NCBI GenBank assembly: GCA_002840735.1
Contig: PHBY01000003.1
Location: 250,734-285,583 of the forward strand
Source: Chloroflexi bacterium HGW-Chloroflexi-2
GTDB taxonomy: Bacteria; Chloroflexota; Anaerolineae; Anaerolineales; Anaerolineaceae
Length of the DNA: 34,850 bases
Direction: 5' to 3'
The notes below the pieces were generated by a model, which did not search any database, was not told the DNA's origin, and saw nothing but the letters and a program-made list of their open reading frames with translations. Positions 32,054 through 34,850 of the stretch are shown piece by piece (position 1 is the stretch's first letter; each line of letters begins with the position of its first letter). The position numbers were made by a program, and so were the translations under genes.

Positions 32054-34648
32054 ATGACTGTAGTATCAAATTCTAATCAAAAGGTCAGTGGTTCCGGATT
32101 GCTGCCAACACCCCCGCTCCCGGAAGGATTACCTACGATTGAACTTTCAGAAAACTCAAGGCAAATTCTGGTCAAGCGTTACCTCCGACGCGGCCATAAT
32201 GGTGAACCGGTTGAAAGCATTGAAGATATGTTTTGGCGGGTTGCCTATCACGTCGCTAAGGTAGAAGAAAATTGGGATGGTGATCCGATCAAACGTGCCA
32301 AAGAATTCTATCGCATGCTGATCGACAAGCGCTTCTTCCCCAATTCACCCACCTTCACCGGTGCCGGTACACCCCTGGGACAATTAGCCGCCTGTTTTGT
32401 GCTACCGATCGATGATGATATGGGACGCTCCTCTGCTGGTATCTTCCAGACCCTGCGCGACGCTGCCCTCATTCAGCAGACTGGTGGCGGGAATGGTTTT
32501 GGCTTTTCGCGCTTACGACCCAAAAATTCTCTCGTCAAATCCTCTGCTGGCAATGCCACCGGGCCGGTCGGCTTCCTGCGCGTTTACGACCACGCTTTTG
32601 GTGAAGTTGCCCAGGGTGGCACCCGTCGCGGCGCTAATATGGCAGTTTTGCGTGTCGATCACCCGGACATCGAGGATTTCATCACCTGCAAGACCAATGA
32701 AAACGCCATCACCAACTTCAATATCTCCGTCGGCATCACCGACGACTTCATGCGCGCAGTAGAAAACGACGACGACTGGGAATTGCGCTTCCCGGATATC
32801 AGCCATCCTGATCACAAACATTTCAAAGGCACCATCAATCAGATCGAAGCCGCTGGCTATCCCATCCTCACGCACAGTACTGTCAGAGCACGTGACCTGT
32901 TCTCCAAAATCGTGAAACAGGCGCACCACAACGGCGAACCGGGCATGCTCTTCCTGGATGCCGCCAATCGTTCCAATCCCGTACCACAATTATACGAGCT
33001 GGAAGCCACCAACCCCTGTGGTGAGCAATGGCTGGGACCCTACGAAAACTGCTGTCTGGGGTCCATCAATCTCTCACGCCACATCAATGCAGACGGCGTC
33101 ATCGATTGGGAACAATTGCGTCAGGATGTGGAGCTCTCCACCATCTTTCTGGATGATGTGGTCGAAGCCAATGCCTACGTCCCGGCTGTCCCTCAGCTGC
33201 GTGAAGCCGCCTTACGCGCCCGCCGTATCGGACTGGGTATCATGGGGCTGGCGGACATGATGTATTACGCCGGCATCCGCTATGGTTCACCCGAAGGACA
33301 GGACTTTGGTGCCCAGGTGATGGAATTCGTGCGCTACCACGCCATGCAAACCAGCATTGAACTGGCAAAAAGCCGTGGATCATTCCCGGCCATCACCGGC
33401 TCGATTTACGACCCTGAAAACATCACCTGGCAGCCGCCTGTCAGTATTCTCGATTTCCGCAACGACTACGGCCGTCCTGATCTGGATTGGGATGCGATCG
33501 TCGAGCAGATTCGTGCCCACGGTATTCGCAACGCTGCCCAGACTACTGTCGCCCCCACCGGCACCATCTCGACTGTTGCCGGTTGTGAAGGCTACGGCTG
33601 TGAACCTGTATTTGCCCTGGCCTACATCCGCCACGTCAACGACAACGGCAAAGATCTGCAATTGACCTATGCCAGCCCGGCTTTCGAAAAAGCCCTGGAG
33701 CGCCTGGGTATGAACCAGGAAAAACGACAGGAAGTCTTCGAGCAGGTCATGCAGAAGGGCAGCTGCCAATCACTGGACGATATTCCCACCTTTGTGCGCA
33801 ATGCTTTCGTAGTCTCCTCCGATATCAGTGCTGAGGAACACGTGCGTATGCAGGCAGCCCTGCAGGTTTATGTGGATAACTCGCTCTCCAAGACCATCAA
33901 CTTCCCACCCAACGCCACAGAAGAAGACGTTGCTACCGCATACCAGCTTGCCTGGGAATTGGGATGTAAGGGTATCACCGTCTATGTCACCGGCTCGCGC
34001 GAGACCGTCGTGCTCGAGACCCACGCTACCGCCAAAGAAAAGATAAAGGATAGCACCCCCGCACCCGCGTCAGTACCCGCCACCGCCGAACAATCGATTT
34101 TATGGTCAGAGAGCAAGAAACCACGCCCGCGCTTCCTGAACGGCTTCACCTATCAGATCGGCACCCCACTGGGCAAAGCCTTTGTGACCATCAATGAAAA
34201 CGGCGATTACCAACCTTTCGAAGTTTTCATCAACTCCGCCAAAGCCGGCTCGGATACCGCTGCTGTCTCGGAAGCGATCGGCCGCCTGGTGTCCTACATC
34301 CTGCGCCTGACCTCCACCGTGGAGCCCAGCAAACGCCTGCGCGATGTCATCAGCCAGTTGAACGGTATTGGTGGTGGACGCCCGCTCGGCTTCGGCCCCA
34401 ACCGTGTACGTTCGCTGCCGGATGGCCTGGCACAGATCCTGACCGATTATATCCAGGGTCGTGACGAACGCCTCTCCGGCTTACCAGATGGCGAAAAACC
34501 CAAAAACGGACAGAAACCCTGGGTGGAAGTCCCTGCTACCCAACATATGATGCAAATCGGCGATCTCTGCCCCGAGTGCGGCCAGGCCGCCTTCGTCAAC
34601 GAAGAAGGCTGCCGCAAATGCTACGCCTGCGGCTACTCGGAGTGTTAA
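32054..34648 (+). CDS. nrdJ: Adenosylcobalamin-dependent (class II) ribonucleoside-diphosphate reductase
   Basis: Makes deoxyribonucleotides using a 5'-deoxyadenosyl radical from B12, so it works with or without oxygen. 864 residues: the first redox Cys in LAACFVLP (C114), [14 protein letters not shown], and the NPCGEQ motif with the radical Cys (C322) and Glu (E324). A TSCPD domain follows at about residues 705-770. The C-terminal Cys-rich end (C839, C842, C853, C856, C859, C864) combines a zinc-ribbon-like part and the swinging redox thiols. No N-terminal ATP-cone was seen, so allosteric activity control may rest on NrdR. GGAGG precedes the ATG. GC content is clearly higher than in the genes to the left. 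Confidence 0.97.
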   Translation: MTVVSNSNQKVSGSGLLPTPPLPEGLPTIELSENSRQILVKRYLRRGHNGEPVESIEDMFWRVAYHVAKVEENWDGDPIKRAKEFYRMLIDKRFFPNSPTFTGAGTPLGQLAACFVLPIDDDMGRSSAGIFQTLRDAALIQQTGGGNGFGFSRLRPKNSLVKSSAGNATGPVGFLRVYDHAFGEVAQGGTRRGANMAVLRVDHPDIEDFITCKTNENAITNFNISVGITDDFMRAVENDDDWELRFPDISHPDHKHFKGTINQIEAAGYPILTHSTVRARDLFSKIVKQAHHNGEPGMLFLDAANRSNPVPQLYELEATNPCGEQWLGPYENCCLGSINLSRHINADGVIDWEQLRQDVELSTIFLDDVVEANAYVPAVPQLREAALRARRIGLGIMGLADMMYYAGIRYGSPEGQDFGAQVMEFVRYHAMQTSIELAKSRGSFPAITGSIYDPENITWQPPVSILDFRNDYGRPDLDWDAIVEQIRAHGIRNAAQTTVAPTGTISTVAGCEGYGCEPVFALAYIRHVNDNGKDLQLTYASPAFEKALERLGMNQEKRQEVFEQVMQKGSCQSLDDIPTFVRNAFVVSSDISAEEHVRMQAALQVYVDNSLSKTINFPPNATEEDVATAYQLAWELGCKGITVYVTGSRETVVLETHATAKEKIKDSTPAPASVPATAEQSILWSESKKPRPRFLNGFTYQIGTPLGKAFVTINENGDYQPFEVFINSAKAGSDTAAVSEAIGRLVSYILRLTSTVEPSKRLRDVISQLNGIGGGRPLGFGPNRVRSLPDGLAQILTDYIQGRDERLSGLPDGEKPKNGQKPWVEVPATQHMMQIGDLCPECGQAAFVNEEGCRKCYACGYSEC

Positions 34649-34666
34649 TAAATCTCGAATGAATTT

Positions 34667-34697
34667 CGTACGGGTGGGTTCAAAACCCGCCCGTACG
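34667..34697 (+). terminator. Long hairpin after nrdJ
   Basis: CGTACGGGTGGGTT (34667-34680) pairs with AACCCGCCCGTACG (34684-34697) along 14 bp with a single G·T pair and a CAA loop. It starts 18 bases after the stop. Only a short, mixed T stretch follows, so it may work as a terminator, a 3'-end stabiliser, or be one copy of a dispersed palindromic repeat. Confidence 0.6.
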
Positions 34698-34707
34698 CGT
34701 TTAATCA

Positions 34708-34811
34708 ACCGGTGCATTGCACTTGTCGGGAAAAACTCGAACTTTGATATATGTGATTACATGATGGACTATGATTTCACCCAGCCTCCTTCCCACCGGT
34801 GCGATGCACTT
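34708..34811. repeat. Pair of imperfect 17-bp repeats
   Basis: ACCGGTGCATTGCACTT (34708-34724) returns as ACCGGTGCGATGCACTT (34795-34811), two mismatches, in the same direction, 87 bases apart. Each copy has its own small inverted repeat (GTGCA/TGCAC and GTGC/GCAC). No gene was recognised between or after them up to the window end. Confidence 0.6.
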
Positions 34812-34850
34812 AAAGATCAGAAATCTCCACCATCCTGCAAAATTAATCTG

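Noticed and set aside
34676-34688. GGGTTCAAAACCC resembling a tRNA T-arm
   Set aside because: It is the tip of the 14-bp hairpin after nrdJ; there is no acceptor, D or anticodon arm around it.

Overview
The window looks like a chromosomal segment of a Chloroflexota bacterium, most likely class Anaerolineae. This is an inference from the gene set: a dcw cluster with MraZ at its head, FtsA and an FtsZ ending in DIPAFLRNR, a class II (B12-dependent) ribonucleotide reductase beside nrdR, and secreted proteins with Thr-Pro linkers. No rRNA, tRNA, IS element, phage gene or CRISPR array was seen.

Left part (1-13283), mixed housekeeping and envelope genes. A YifB/ComM-type AAA+ gene is cut by the left edge. 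Minus-strand genes follow: a DUF4380-like sugar-mutarotase-fold protein, msrA, a serC-serA pair for serine synthesis, a pentapeptide-repeat protein and a lipoprotein with a formylglycine-generating-enzyme-like domain. On the plus strand a two-gene unit encodes a secreted lytic-transglycosylase-like protein and an acidic single-pass membrane protein whose outer domain resembles a sortase without catalytic residues. Then come a variant glmS, a PspC-domain protein and, on the minus strand, a family 2 glycosyltransferase.

Middle part (13440-31188), the dcw cluster, all on the plus strand: mraZ, rsmH, ftsL-like, ftsI, murF, mraY, murD, ftsW, murG, a CvpA-like gene, murC, a 63-residue orphan, murB, ddl, ftsQ, ftsA, ftsZ. 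Many junctions are ATGA overlaps, which suggests translational coupling. A TTGCAT-17-TAAAAT promoter precedes mraZ and is followed at once by four GTGGR boxes on a 10-bp period, a clear MraZ operator. A strong terminator lies 178 bases after ftsZ. murE is missing from its usual place between ftsI and murF. The cluster takes UDP-MurNAc through the peptide ligases and lipid steps to divisome assembly.

Right part (31189-34850): a leader of about 400 bases with several dyads, a promoter with two candidate NrdR boxes, nrdR (TTG start) and nrdJ, then a 14-bp hairpin and a pair of imperfect 17-bp repeats. nrdJ is clearly more GC-rich than the genes in the left half.

The parts most worth a second look are the transglycosylase/pseudo-sortase pair, the MraZ operator array, the orphan between murC and murB, the CvpA-like insertion, the ftsW/murG overlap and the palindrome with two outward promoters near 5.1 kb.
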